Source: a virus. From it: a stretch of DNA of 64,000 nucleotides. Location of the stretch: IMG/VR virus record IMGVR_UViG_3300009509_000017, positions 1 through 64,000 of that record. One strand, given 5' to 3'. Positions 17,006 through 25,890 of the stretch are shown one piece after another; positions within the stretch are counted from its first letter, which is position 1; every line of letters begins with the position of its first letter. The position numbers were made by a program, and so were the translations under genes. The notes under the pieces were generated by a model, which saw only the letters and a program-made list of their open reading frames with translations, ran no database searches and was not told where the DNA came from.

Positions 17006-17080
17006 TTGCCATACGGAGGACCGACAGGGATGCCTGTTCGGGTTGGTGTCCAGGGATCTAGACATGGATATTGTCGTTGA
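17006..17080 (+). CDS. Possible 24-residue leader peptide
   Basis: In the otherwise gene-free stretch 16878-17063, a TTG start at 17006 sits 6 nt after GAGGTAAGG and opens a 24-codon frame (PYGGPTGMPVRVGVQG core) that overlaps the next gene. It may couple translation of that gene. The rest of the stretch shows no gene. Confidence 0.25.
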   Translation: MPYGGPTGMPVRVGVQGSRHGYCR

Positions 17081-18365
17081 GTCGTACACAACCGCAACAG
17101 ACGCCAATGTAACCGAGATCGCATTCAATAAACCTTCTGGTGTCCAGAACGGAGACGTGCTGGTTGCGTCTTTCATGACTGCCCACAATGCCTCTGAGTC
17201 GTTCACCGCACCAAGCGACTGGGTGGTCATCAAGCAACAGTTCTACCAAAATAACTGGACAGCAGGGCATCAATACTACAAGGTTATCGCAAACGCAGCC
17301 GGAGAGCCGAGTTCGTATACCTGGAGTTGGACAACGTCTGTCGGCAATGTCCAAGGCGGAATAGCCAGGTGCTCTGGAGTAGACAACATTACCCCCATTG
17401 ACGTGGCTGCGAGTGCGGGCACTGGCGCCAGTACCACTCCAACCGCGCCTGGCATTACTACCCAATCTGACAACGCCTTGTTGATATGGGCGGCGAGCAG
17501 TCAGTTGAATCCACTTGGCATCACACAGCCATCTGGATTTACTGAGGAATGGGAGACTCAGCTTAACGAGTTCTCTTATTACGTCCAGGCAACTGCCGGA
17601 GATACTGGAAGTCAGCAGGGTACCTTTGGTACGTCACGCAGTTGGGTGGCAATTCTATCAGCACTTCGGCCAGCGTCAGTTCTACACAAACAAACGGTTG
17701 CGGTACAGACAGCAGGGTCGGCCACCGTGACGTATACGAACCTGGCAGTCGGGAGTGGTGTTGACCGCACCCTGGTTGCGTATGTCAGCATTGACGATGC
17801 AGGTTCTACTACAACGCACATTGACAGCGTTGTATTCAACACGTCAGAGTCGTTCACTTACCGTGCGGTAGCCGACAATGAGGTTGCTGGCGCAAACACG
17901 GTTCGGGTCGAGATTTGGACCCTCGACAACCCGAGCAACACAACAGCGAATGTTGTTGCTACAGCCAGCGAGGCAGCCAGTGGTCTGTCGATCATCATTA
18001 GCGAGTATTGGGGCGCCAATAATGGAGTTGGCGCGAGCGTTGGCAGTGCCACTGGCCTGGGGACCAATCCGAGTTGTACATTCAGTACGGGCAGCGCAAG
18101 AAGCCTGATCTGTGGCGGGGCCATTGTTCATCAAAACTCTGACCTTGCTTTCACTCCTGGGACTGGAACAACAGAAAGATATGAGGGTTACAATGGTACG
18201 GCAAGCCTAAACTATGTCGCTGGAGAGGAAGTTGCAACTGGCGGATCGGATACCATTGACTGGACAATCGGGACGACTTCATATTGGGCCATTTGTGCCA
18301 TCGAGTTGTTGGCCGCCGCAGAGGCAGCCGGCAATCCCTGGCAAGTCTATGCCCAACAACAGTAG
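17064..18365 (+). CDS. Putative adhesin or fibre protein with two similar domains
   Basis: A 433-residue protein rich in Thr, Ser, Ala and Gly, typical of exposed virion proteins. It seems to contain two related beta domains (about 1-205 and 215-420): both have V-x-Y/F-N type openings, a D-V/R-x-LVA-x strand and a SESFT motif. The start at 17064 (ATG) is preferred over a TTG at 17043; the ribosome site is weak. It probably decorates the head or contacts the host. Confidence 0.6.
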   Translation: MDIVVESYTTATDANVTEIAFNKPSGVQNGDVLVASFMTAHNASESFTAPSDWVVIKQQFYQNNWTAGHQYYKVIANAAGEPSSYTWSWTTSVGNVQGGIARCSGVDNITPIDVAASAGTGASTTPTAPGITTQSDNALLIWAASSQLNPLGITQPSGFTEEWETQLNEFSYYVQATAGDTGSQQGTFGTSRSWVAILSALRPASVLHKQTVAVQTAGSATVTYTNLAVGSGVDRTLVAYVSIDDAGSTTTHIDSVVFNTSESFTYRAVADNEVAGANTVRVEIWTLDNPSNTTANVVATASEAASGLSIIISEYWGANNGVGASVGSATGLGTNPSCTFSTGSARSLICGGAIVHQNSDLAFTPGTGTTERYEGYNGTASLNYVAGEEVATGGSDTIDWTIGTTSYWAICAIELLAAAEAAGNPWQVYAQQQ

Positions 18366-18379
18366 AGTGGGAGGCAACT

Positions 18380-19009
18380 ATGCCTGATATGTGGATGAAC
18401 GTAGACGCGGCCTTGGCGGAAGTCCCAGTCAACATTCTGCCATTGATCGATGATACCGATTTCAAGTCCAGAGAGACGGCGATAGTCTATAACCAGTCTG
18501 GTATGGACTTGGTGTGGAACTTTGTCACTGCTGCCGGCGCATTCACGCAGACCGCTGTAACGCCAACCACCAGCGGGGATTACGACTGGACGAACCAGGG
18601 GGATGGTATGTATACCATCGAGATCCCGGCGTCTGGTGGTGCATCGATCAACAATGACACGGAAGGCTATGGCTGGTTTACCGGGGTGTGTGATGGCGTC
18701 CTGCCGTGGAGAGGTCCTGTTATCGGGTTCAGGGTAGCGGGCCAGAACGATCTGACAACTGCCCTGTTCAACCGGATTGCCGATCATGTCTGGAGACGTG
18801 CTAACGGCAGTATTGAGGACTCATCTGATGGTGACACCTATGATGAGCAAAGCCCATATGGCATGGTCGCCTTTTTCACCAACAAGGTGTCGCCTAGTGG
18901 TGGAAACATCGACGTATATGAGGCAGACGGTGTCACGGTGTTTTATTACAGGACGCCGACGACAGATGCCGGCGCTAACCCGATAACGGGCATGAGCGAG
19001 GCAACGTAG
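18380..19009 (+). CDS. Structural protein of a phage fibre/baseplate-associated family
   Basis: A 209-residue protein with a well-conserved phage block: PLIDDTDFKSRETAIVY, GMDLVWNFVT, GDYDWTNQGDGMYTIEIPASGG and WRGPVIGFRV. The same block is seen in tail- or fibre-associated proteins of many siphophages. Start chosen at 18380 after GTGGGAGG. It is followed closely by two more virion-type genes. Confidence 0.7.
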   Translation: MPDMWMNVDAALAEVPVNILPLIDDTDFKSRETAIVYNQSGMDLVWNFVTAAGAFTQTAVTPTTSGDYDWTNQGDGMYTIEIPASGGASINNDTEGYGWFTGVCDGVLPWRGPVIGFRVAGQNDLTTALFNRIADHVWRRANGSIEDSSDGDTYDEQSPYGMVAFFTNKVSPSGGNIDVYEADGVTVFYYRTPTTDAGANPITGMSEAT

Positions 19010-19017
19010 GTGTTGCC

Positions 19018-19404
19018 ATGATCCACATCATCTATGGTGACGGCAGTGTATTTAGTGGAGAGTGGCATCAGGCACCGTGGTATGACGTCCAGATCGTCAT
19101 CTACTATGATCCCGATACCGGGTGGACTTTGCGGCATGGCGCAATGGGTCGTAGTCCGTGCGACTTTTATAGAATGGATGGCGACTGTGTTGTTGGGATG
19201 GACACAGCAGGGATGATTGGCTACGTTATTGAGGATCTACTAGGTCTGGCGACCTGGGATTGTGATTTGGTACACCTGATCAACGTGGCTGTGAGCAGCG
19301 GCCTGGTCAAGATGGGCAAGATGCTGCCGACTGCCGTATGGCAAGCGAGGCATCGGCAGGCTATAGAGTTTAGGAACAAACTGCTACGAGATGGGGCAAC
19401 CTAA
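19018..19404 (+). CDS. Small virion-associated protein
   Basis: A 128-residue protein opening IHIIYGDGSVFSGEW, with aPW-x-V-Q-I-V strand and a C-terminal helix. Short phage proteins of this build (DGS near the start, then a W/P-x-x-V-Q-x-I/V strand) are common beside fibre genes. It overlaps the repeat-protein gene by 14 bp. Confidence 0.55.
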   Translation: MIHIIYGDGSVFSGEWHQAPWYDVQIVIYYDPDTGWTLRHGAMGRSPCDFYRMDGDCVVGMDTAGMIGYVIEDLLGLATWDCDLVHLINVAVSSGLVKMGKMLPTAVWQARHRQAIEFRNKLLRDGAT

Positions 19405-21685
19405 TACTGCATGCACCGACTGGAGATTTGCCCAGGCAACTGACAGTCGGAACTGGATAGAGAATGCTCACGTAACCCTGTCTGATCCAGACAGTTGGAT
19501 CGACACGGTTATAACCATACGTTACTTGCTGTATAACTCCGGCGATAAGGTGGAGACAGACGGCTACCGTATGGAGCGGACCATTGATGGTGGCACTAAT
19601 TGGGTCGCCATCACCGGGTCTGACACGTATGTTCAGTCGGCGGATCACCCATACCGCACAAACGATCAAGCCACGTCCCAGGAATTGGGCAGCGGGACAT
19701 TTGATGAGGGTTACTGGATTGATGACGGCCAGTCACCTGAATATCAGTTTGCTAATGGCCAGGAGTCAGAGAACGAGTTTTCTTTTAAGTTCACGACAGC
19801 TTGCGCTGGAGAGACCGTCGAGATCCGCATAGCCTTTGATGATGGTACTCCCCTGGATGGCTATACCTATAGCAATCCAAGTCTTACCTTTTCACCTAAC
19901 GAGGTCATTGTCACACCCGCAGCCGGCTATGCCATCGGCTACGGGCTGGACCCAACGGTCATCCTGGGCAGCGTCACCGTCTCCCCTGCCAGCGGCTATG
20001 CCATCGGCTACGGGCTGGACCCAACGGTGGTGCTTGGCAGTATCACCCTGTCGCCTGCCAGCGGCTATGCCATCGGCTACGGGCTGGACCCAACGGTCAT
20101 CCTGGGCAGTATCACCGTCTCCCCGGCCAGTGGTTACGCAATCGGCTATGGGTTGGACCCAACGGTGGTGCTTGGCAGCATCACTGTCTCCCCGGCCAGC
20201 GGCTATGCCATCGGCTACGGGCTGGACCCAACAGTACTTGTTGGGGCTGGCGCCGACATTACTAGATTTCTTTGGATCGTAACCGCTGCGCCTGCGGGAG
20301 TCACCATATCGCCTGCGGCGGGCTACGCAATCGGCTATGGGTTGGACCCAACGGTCATCCTGGGCAGCATCACTGTCTCCCCTGCCAGTGGCTACGCCAT
20401 CGGCTACGGGCTGGACCCAACGGTGGTGCTTGGCAGCATCACCCTGTCGCCTGCCAGTGGTTACGCAATCGGCTATGGGCTGGACCCAACAGTCATCCTG
20501 GGCAGTATCACCGTCTCCCCGGCCAGTGGTTACGCAATTGGCTACGGGCTGGACCCAACGGTCATCCTGGGCAGTATCACCCTGTCGCCTGCCAGCGGCT
20601 ACGCAATCGGCTATGGGCTGGACCCAACAGTTATCCTGGGCAGTGTCACCGTCTCCCCGGCCAGTGGCTACGCCATCGGTTATGGTGTTGATCCCACGGT
20701 GGTTGCTGGCGGAGACGTTGTAGTTCAGCCTGCCAGTGGCTATGCCATCGGCTACGGGCTGGACCCAACGGTCATCCTGGGCAGCGTCACCGTCTCCCCG
20801 GCCAGTGGCTATGCCATCGGCTACGGGCTGGACCCAACAGTCGTCCTGGGCAGTATCACCGTCTCCCCGGCCAGTGGCTATGCCATCGGCTACGGGCTGG
20901 ACCCCACCGTCCTTGTTGGCGATATAATACTGCAGCCTGCAGCGGGCTATGCAATCGGCTACGGGCTGGACCCAACAGTTGTCCTGGGCAGTATCACCCT
21001 GTCGCCTGCCAGCGGCTACGCAATCGGCTATGGGTTGGACCCAACGGTGGTGCTTGGCAGTATCACCCTGTCGCCTGCCAGCGGCTACGCAATCGGCTAC
21101 GGGCTGGACCCCACCGTCCTTGTTGGCGATATAATACTGCAGCCTGCAGCGGGCTATGCAATCGGCTATGGGTTGGACCCAACGGTCATCCTGGGCAGTA
21201 TCACCGTCTCCCCGGCCAGTGGTTACGCAATCGGCTACGGGCTGGACCCAACAGTCGTCCTGGGCAGTATCACCGTCTCCCCGGCCAGTGGCTATGCCAT
21301 CGGCTACGGGCTGGACCCCACCGTTATTGTTGGCGATATAATACTGCAGCCTGCAGCGGGCTACGCAATCGGCTATGGGTTGGACCCAACGGTGGTGCTT
21401 GGCAGTATCACCCTGTCGCCTGCCAGCGGCTACGCCATCGGCTATGGGCTGGACCCATGGGTCATTCAGAGCAGTTTGGTGATCAGTCCCACCAGCGGTT
21501 ATGCCATCGGCTACGGACTGGACCCAACGGTGACCATTGGCTTTGCTATAGTGATCTCCCTAGATGCAGACAGTTATGTTTGCACGGAACTGGAGTCTGG
21601 CACAAGTCATGTCTATACAGAAGACGGATCTCCCAGTAGAGTGTGGTATGATCTGGCGATAGAATGTTACATATCGGGGGTGTAA
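19391..21685 (+). CDS. Giant-repeat surface protein with 23 copies of a 23-residue unit
   Basis: A 764-residue protein. Residues about 1-170 form a beta-rich N domain. Then come 23 copies of a unit of mostly 23 residues whose invariant core is GYAIGYGLDPTV, joined by short V/I-rich strands with Ser-Pro-Ala. One unit is followed by a longer insert (GAGADITRFLWIV). The last 40 residues form a separate cap. Such regular strand-turn units suggest a long beta-solenoid or fibrous rod. It sits among fibre-like genes, so it is likely exposed on the virion. Confidence 0.8.
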   Translation: MGQPNTACTDWRFAQATDSRNWIENAHVTLSDPDSWIDTVITIRYLLYNSGDKVETDGYRMERTIDGGTNWVAITGSDTYVQSADHPYRTNDQATSQELGSGTFDEGYWIDDGQSPEYQFANGQESENEFSFKFTTACAGETVEIRIAFDDGTPLDGYTYSNPSLTFSPNEVIVTPAAGYAIGYGLDPTVILGSVTVSPASGYAIGYGLDPTVVLGSITLSPASGYAIGYGLDPTVILGSITVSPASGYAIGYGLDPTVVLGSITVSPASGYAIGYGLDPTVLVGAGADITRFLWIVTAAPAGVTISPAAGYAIGYGLDPTVILGSITVSPASGYAIGYGLDPTVVLGSITLSPASGYAIGYGLDPTVILGSITVSPASGYAIGYGLDPTVILGSITLSPASGYAIGYGLDPTVILGSVTVSPASGYAIGYGVDPTVVAGGDVVVQPASGYAIGYGLDPTVILGSVTVSPASGYAIGYGLDPTVVLGSITVSPASGYAIGYGLDPTVLVGDIILQPAAGYAIGYGLDPTVVLGSITLSPASGYAIGYGLDPTVVLGSITLSPASGYAIGYGLDPTVLVGDIILQPAAGYAIGYGLDPTVILGSITVSPASGYAIGYGLDPTVVLGSITVSPASGYAIGYGLDPTVIVGDIILQPAAGYAIGYGLDPTVVLGSITLSPASGYAIGYGLDPWVIQSSLVISPTSGYAIGYGLDPTVTIGFAIVISLDADSYVCTELESGTSHVYTEDGSPSRVWYDLAIECYISGV
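19916..21538 (+). repeat. Tandem 69-bp coding repeat array
   Basis: The DNA repeats every 69 bp with very high identity, including third codon positions. Several blocks recur as multi-unit blocks (for example units ending in GTTGGCGATATAATACTGC occur three times), showing that the array grew by recombination of blocks, not only single units. One insert near 20250-20310 interrupts the period. Confidence 0.95.
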
Positions 21686-22003
21686 ATGGATACAGTAACT
21701 CCTGCCAAAGGTGATTGGGGTGCCATAGTAACCTTTACAATGTACAGGCAAGATGGCGCCATCTTGTCTCTTGAAACTGCCAGTGCTGTTAAATGTCACA
21801 TAACAAAGCCGGATGGAGAAACCACAATACTGGTCGGCTCAATAGTCGGGGACGGTACAGCCGGACAGTTTACAGTGACGATAGTCCAGGGGACATTCTC
21901 GCAAAGCGGCGAATATGTGGCAGAGCCAGAGGTAGAGTTTGCCAATGGCGAGTTTGTGGGAACCGTGTACAGGTTTGTGGTGAGACCGTCTGCGAGGTCA
22001 TAA
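21686..22003 (+). CDS. BppU-like or Ig-like baseplate/fibre domain protein
   Basis: A 105-residue beta protein: KGDWGAIVTFTMYRQDGAIL, then KPDGETTILVGSI and GEYVAEPEVEF. This strand order matches the N-terminal domain of BppU-type baseplate upper proteins and related Ig-like phage domains. It likely attaches neighbouring fibre proteins to the particle. Confidence 0.65.
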   Translation: MDTVTPAKGDWGAIVTFTMYRQDGAILSLETASAVKCHITKPDGETTILVGSIVGDGTAGQFTVTIVQGTFSQSGEYVAEPEVEFANGEFVGTVYRFVVRPSARS

Positions 22004-22004
22004 G

Positions 22005-22694
22005 ATGTGGCCAATCAAGGTGAAGAGTTTTGAGCAATTAACATCTGCTGGCGTCCTATCGAAACACATACGGCGCAACCTGGTACTGGACCTTATAAGC
22101 CGATGGCTTGTCGTTGCCGCAGTTGTAGGTGGTGTATATGCATATCTGGCCGGAGAAAACACTGCGGTTCAATACAGGCTGTACTGGGCTAGTGGGATTG
22201 CGCTTCTCTCATCGCTGGCAGTGATTCTCCTAAAGCGGGTGGATTACCGGGTCCGTGGCAGCGTGTTGTTGTTAGCCCTCTTTGTCGCCGGCTATATTAG
22301 CGAGGTGGACCCCAACTGTCTCTTCTACGGGAGATCGACCGTCTTTTTTGCCCTGCTGATTGTTATGGCGCCGATCACTGTGTCGCCGCATGCGTCGTTC
22401 GGCGTGTGGCTCGTGGTTCAGGCGGCAACGATCATCTATTGTGTTGGACATTGTGCAACATATCCGGTTTATACATCTGTGATCCTATTACTAGTTGCTT
22501 TTGTGTCCTGGGTGACGGTATCAAGGTTAGACCGTATAGTGGACACGCTGGAGGCAGAACGGCAAAGGGCACAGGGACGATTAGATGAGGTAACGAGTGC
22601 CATAGAGGTTATAGTGGACATGGAGCAAAAGTCTTTACGGCACGCGAGGATTTCATGGCAGCAGAGGGACACAACGATAGTATCACTAGACTGA
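22005..22694 (+). CDS. Multi-pass membrane protein resembling a sensor-kinase input domain
   Basis: A 229-residue protein with about six membrane segments (residues 30-175) and then a coiled coil (about 180-215, LEAERQRAQGRLDEV). YRLYWASGIALLSSL followed by YRVRGSVLLLALFVAGYIS resembles the membrane half of Chloroflexota-type histidine kinases that end in a DHp helix at this point. No kinase domain follows. It is out of place in a virion operon; it could be an acquired host fragment used as a membrane protein. Confidence 0.6.
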   Translation: MWPIKVKSFEQLTSAGVLSKHIRRNLVLDLISRWLVVAAVVGGVYAYLAGENTAVQYRLYWASGIALLSSLAVILLKRVDYRVRGSVLLLALFVAGYISEVDPNCLFYGRSTVFFALLIVMAPITVSPHASFGVWLVVQAATIIYCVGHCATYPVYTSVILLLVAFVSWVTVSRLDRIVDTLEAERQRAQGRLDEVTSAIEVIVDMEQKSLRHARISWQQRDTTIVSLD

Positions 22695-23011
22695 TTGAAG
22701 TCACCGAGCGCAAAGTCAGAGAGGAAGAACGTGTACGCCAACTGCTTGTTGGCATAGAGGGTGGACAGGTCACCTTACGTGACGATATCAGATCGTTATC
22801 TCAACAGGTCGAGACGCTGTCGCGGTGTGTCGGAGGTATCCAACAGATGGTCAGCCTGATGGCCCAATACATGGCCATTGTGGCCGGCAGAGACACTGAC
22901 CAGGTGGATGCGATCACCAGGGAACTACTGTCCAAAACAGGCATATCGTTCGGGGACAGTGCGCAGGTCGGTGTCGGCGGAGACATGGTTGGTGGAGACA
23001 AGGGGGGATAG
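22655..23011 (+). CDS. Coiled-coil protein ending in a GGDMVGGDK motif
   Basis: A 118-residue protein: a long helical part (about 1-75), then a C-terminal tail GDSAQVGVGGDMVGGDKGG. It overlaps the membrane gene by 40 bp and abuts the next gene by one base. The tail motif is repeated near the N terminus of the next protein and is seen in bacterial proteins with short Gly-Asp repeats; its role is not known. Confidence 0.6.
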   Translation: MAAEGHNDSITRLIEVTERKVREEERVRQLLVGIEGGQVTLRDDIRSLSQQVETLSRCVGGIQQMVSLMAQYMAIVAGRDTDQVDAITRELLSKTGISFGDSAQVGVGGDMVGGDKGG

Positions 23012-23328
23012 TGGGCATAGAGTTTGGAGACAAAGCGCAAGTAGAGATACACGGAGACATGGTCGGTGGCAGTAAAATCACCGTAACGCCTGATGCCTGG
23101 CGAGCGGCTGCATCCATAATCGCCAGTGGAAGAATGCCCTTGGGTGACAAGGAAGAGGCTACGATGTCCCTGTCTGCACTGCGGGCAGAACTTGAAAAAG
23201 ACGAGCCTAACGGACGCCTGGTACACATTCTTGCCGAGGGACTGAAAAGGTTGGCACCGGCAGCGTTTCAGGTGCTCGTGGCTGCAGCGCCAGAGCTTGT
23301 GAAGCTCATCCCCGCACTTGTATCATGA
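23011..23328 (+). CDS. Protein with N-terminal GDMVGGS motif, unknown
   Basis: A 105-residue protein (GTG start that shares its G with the TAG of the upstream gene). It begins IEFGDKAQVEIHGDMVGGSK, a near copy of the tail of the upstream protein, followed by a helical domain. The two may have arisen by duplication of the motif or bind each other through it. Confidence 0.6.
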   Translation: MGIEFGDKAQVEIHGDMVGGSKITVTPDAWRAAASIIASGRMPLGDKEEATMSLSALRAELEKDEPNGRLVHILAEGLKRLAPAAFQVLVAAAPELVKLIPALVS

Positions 23329-23675
23329 TGGATTTCACGGTGCCCAGGCCAGTCATCACGGTGATGAGTGGCGAGCGCAGGAGAGGCTTTGTCGGCGTCA
23401 ATGTGAGTGCCGCATCTAGTGACCAGGTAGACGTTGTGTACGCACGCCTAGAGAAACATGCCAGAAACCTGGCCAATAATGACGGCATAGATTGGGATGC
23501 CGGCAACATATTTATGTTGGGCATCGTTATGCCGTGCGGTTCTAGGTTCCTGTTCAGGCGAGCAGACGATATGCCGCGAGAGACGCTGCCGTGCAACTGT
23601 GGCGATCCGGACCATATCGTGGTCAAGATCTCAGTGGAAGCTACAGCAGGTATACGCCAGCCAGTTTGGCCTTGA
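23325..23675 (+). CDS. Unknown small protein
   Basis: A 116-residue alpha/beta protein with CNCGDPDH near its end, a possible metal site. Its ATG overlaps the previous stop codon (ATGATG; 23325 or 23328). It ends inside the -35 region of the next promoter. Confidence 0.65.
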   Translation: MMDFTVPRPVITVMSGERRRGFVGVNVSAASSDQVDVVYARLEKHARNLANNDGIDWDAGNIFMLGIVMPCGSRFLFRRADDMPRETLPCNCGDPDHIVVKISVEATAGIRQPVWP

Positions 23676-23700
23676 CAAAGTTTCGGTTTTGGTCTAAAAT
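23672..23700 (+). promoter_or_regulatory. Sigma-70 promoter, head/tail genes
   Basis: TTGACA (23672-23677), 17-bp spacer, TAAAAT (23695-23700). Like the promoter at 11129 it has CG and TTT/GGT in the spacer and a downstream CTATGGAGGGTTAGC leader. It should boost protease, capsid and tail expression. Confidence 0.85.
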
Positions 23701-23720
23701 GCTATGGAGGGTTAGCACAC

Positions 23721-25340
23721 ATGCCTTACGATAAGATCAAGGGGCACTCTGAATGCGGGCGGGAACAGATTGCCGTTGTCTCCCCAACAGGCGCAGTTCT
23801 TGGCTGTCATGACTCCGAAGAGAGCGCAAACAAGCAGATCGCTGCGCTGATGGCCCAAGAGGACAATTCCAGATGGGTAGATGAGTACTCTGCAGACAAG
23901 GTCTTGGCAGGCGAGCCTGTCATGCTCTTGCCTCTGATGCCCGGTGGTTACTACAGATGGGGTGCTGAGAGGGACCCGATCACCGAGGTTATCCTGCAGC
24001 AGATGCTCATGAACTTTGACAAGCGGGCGGAGATACCTGGTCTTGTCAAGAATCTGCCTCTCAACATTGAGCATGATGAGATAGCTGGCAAGATCGGCAG
24101 TATCATCAAGCTAGAGATAGGCGAAGGTGGGCTATATGCCTACTTTGATCTGTCCCCCAAGGGTACCGAGTTATTGCAGGCCGGCGCATTCGAGTACCTT
24201 TCTCCAGAGATCGTGTGGGATTTTGAGGACATCACAACCGGCATGGCAGTTGGTCCTACCCTGGTCGGCGCTGCAGTCACAAACTATCCATTCTTTGGTG
24301 AAGCTACTGCCATGTATAGTGACCGGGCTGCAGCCAGGATCGTAGAAACCTTCTCTATGCGACCAGCGGGCGACGAGGATCAAACCGGAGAGGTCCTAGA
24401 TCACGTGCAGGAAGCGTGGCACCTGGTGGAAGACCTGGGGTTTAGGGTCAGCGATTTAGCCGGGTTCGCAGAGCATCCAATAGGTCCTTTAGGGCAGATG
24501 TTCTTTGCCCTTGGAAAAGAGCGTCGAGTGCAGTTCTACCTTGCCTTGGCGCTATGTGAGGCACAAGAGGGGGATGACGGAAACGAGTACCCCAGGAGTG
24601 CCTATCTGGACACAGACAGTGAGCCGTGGCGATATCGTGTCAAATCCTATGGTGATGGCTACAAGCTGCAGTACGACAGGCGCCTGGTGCAGCAAGCCTA
24701 TATCGACATGGCAGAGCACGAGCCGGATCGCCTTAGTCGGCACATTGCGCTGTGGGAGTGGAATGTAGATCTCTATTCACAGGAGGGTACAAACATGCCG
24801 GGTAGTGAAGAGCAGACCGTGAGCATCGAGCAGTTCACGGCATTGCAGGAACAGCAGGAAGAGTTTGCCAGGCAGATCGGTGCCTTGACCGGGCAGGTGG
24901 CAGAGCGAGACGCCAGGATCGAACAGATGCGCCAAGAGCGTGTTGTCGAGCGTTTCAGCCATGAGGCAGAAGGCTACTCAGCACTAGGTGTTGAGATCAG
25001 CGAGTATGCCGAACACATGACCTGGCTGGTCGGTGTTGACCCTGACGGTGAGCACCTGGAGTGGTTCAGGACCACGCTTTCGACTGCCGACGCTGCCTTG
25101 GCTCAATCAGACGCTTTCCGTAGCAGGGGGACCAGTGAGCAGGCGCCCGCTGGACATGACCCGTTTGCACGGATTCAGGCACTGATGGATGTCAAGGCGA
25201 AGGAACGTGGGGTGGCGCTCAAGATTGGCACATCCACGTACAACGAGATCATGACTGAGGTCATGAATGAGAACCCTGCCCTGGTTGAGCAGTACCGGGT
25301 CGGGCTGATCTCTGGCAGCAGCGAGCCGCCAGCGGACTAG
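23721..25340 (+). CDS. Prohead protease-scaffold fusion (Mu I protein-like)
   Basis: A 539-residue protein. Residues about 60-210 match Mu-like gpI proteases: LPLNIEHDEIAGKIGSII, GLYAYFDLSPKGTELL and AFEYLSPEIVW, with H112 in IEH as likely catalytic His. The middle (about 225-350) is unusual and may be an insert. Residues about 370-420 form a Gln/Glu-rich coiled coil typical of scaffolds. The protease matures the procapsid and removes its own scaffold part. Confidence 0.8.
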   Translation: MPYDKIKGHSECGREQIAVVSPTGAVLGCHDSEESANKQIAALMAQEDNSRWVDEYSADKVLAGEPVMLLPLMPGGYYRWGAERDPITEVILQQMLMNFDKRAEIPGLVKNLPLNIEHDEIAGKIGSIIKLEIGEGGLYAYFDLSPKGTELLQAGAFEYLSPEIVWDFEDITTGMAVGPTLVGAAVTNYPFFGEATAMYSDRAAARIVETFSMRPAGDEDQTGEVLDHVQEAWHLVEDLGFRVSDLAGFAEHPIGPLGQMFFALGKERRVQFYLALALCEAQEGDDGNEYPRSAYLDTDSEPWRYRVKSYGDGYKLQYDRRLVQQAYIDMAEHEPDRLSRHIALWEWNVDLYSQEGTNMPGSEEQTVSIEQFTALQEQQEEFARQIGALTGQVAERDARIEQMRQERVVERFSHEAEGYSALGVEISEYAEHMTWLVGVDPDGEHLEWFRTTLSTADAALAQSDAFRSRGTSEQAPAGHDPFARIQALMDVKAKERGVALKIGTSTYNEIMTEVMNENPALVEQYRVGLISGSSEPPAD

Positions 25341-25390
25341 ATCTGGACAGCTACGGCTAGCCAGGTATACCATCAGAAGGAGTCTGAAAC

Positions 25391-25831
25391 ATGGCAGTAA
25401 AGGGAGCGTTTGACATCAGGCGTGGGATCATCACTGCCGCCGATCTCAGTGCTCACAAGTTCAAGGTTGTGGAACTGAGCAGTGGCGAGATTCGGGTGCC
25501 GCCCGCAGCTAGCGGGGATGGTGGAGAGGTCATCGGTGTGCTGCAGGATGCCGTTGGCGACAACCTGATGGGGGAAGTGGTCGTGTTCGGTTACTCCAAG
25601 GTTATTGCCGGGGAGGCCATCAGCATCGGTGACTATCTCGTTGCCGAGGGCAGCGATACCGCTGCAGAGGCTGGCCGGGTGTTGGCAGCCACTCTCAACG
25701 GTGACGAGACCGTAGCGGACGAGGTTGTCATTGGCCGGGCACTGTCTGCGGCATCGGCGGCCAATGAAATCATCGAAGCCTTTGTCTGGCCAGTCATGGG
25801 CAACCAGACCAACCGGACCTACACGCCCTAG
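25391..25831 (+). CDS. Head decoration protein-like (DUF2190-type)
   Basis: A 146-residue beta-rich protein between protease and capsid, the usual place for a decoration protein that caps capsid capsomers. GAFDIRRGIITAADLSAHKFKVV, then VIGVLQDAV and VVVFGYSKVIAGEAISIGDYL fit the DUF2190 barrel. Ribosome site AAGGAG. Confidence 0.75.
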   Translation: MAVKGAFDIRRGIITAADLSAHKFKVVELSSGEIRVPPAASGDGGEVIGVLQDAVGDNLMGEVVVFGYSKVIAGEAISIGDYLVAEGSDTAAEAGRVLAATLNGDETVADEVVIGRALSAASAANEIIEAFVWPVMGNQTNRTYTP

Positions 25832-25890
25832 TGGTGATGGGCAGGTTGTGATCTAGGCTTTTCTCAGAAACTCTATGGAGGGTTAGTACA

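Noticed and set aside
20272-21341. Several frames rich in WTQR/PSATG repeats
   Set aside because: They are frame shadows of the 69-bp repeat array.
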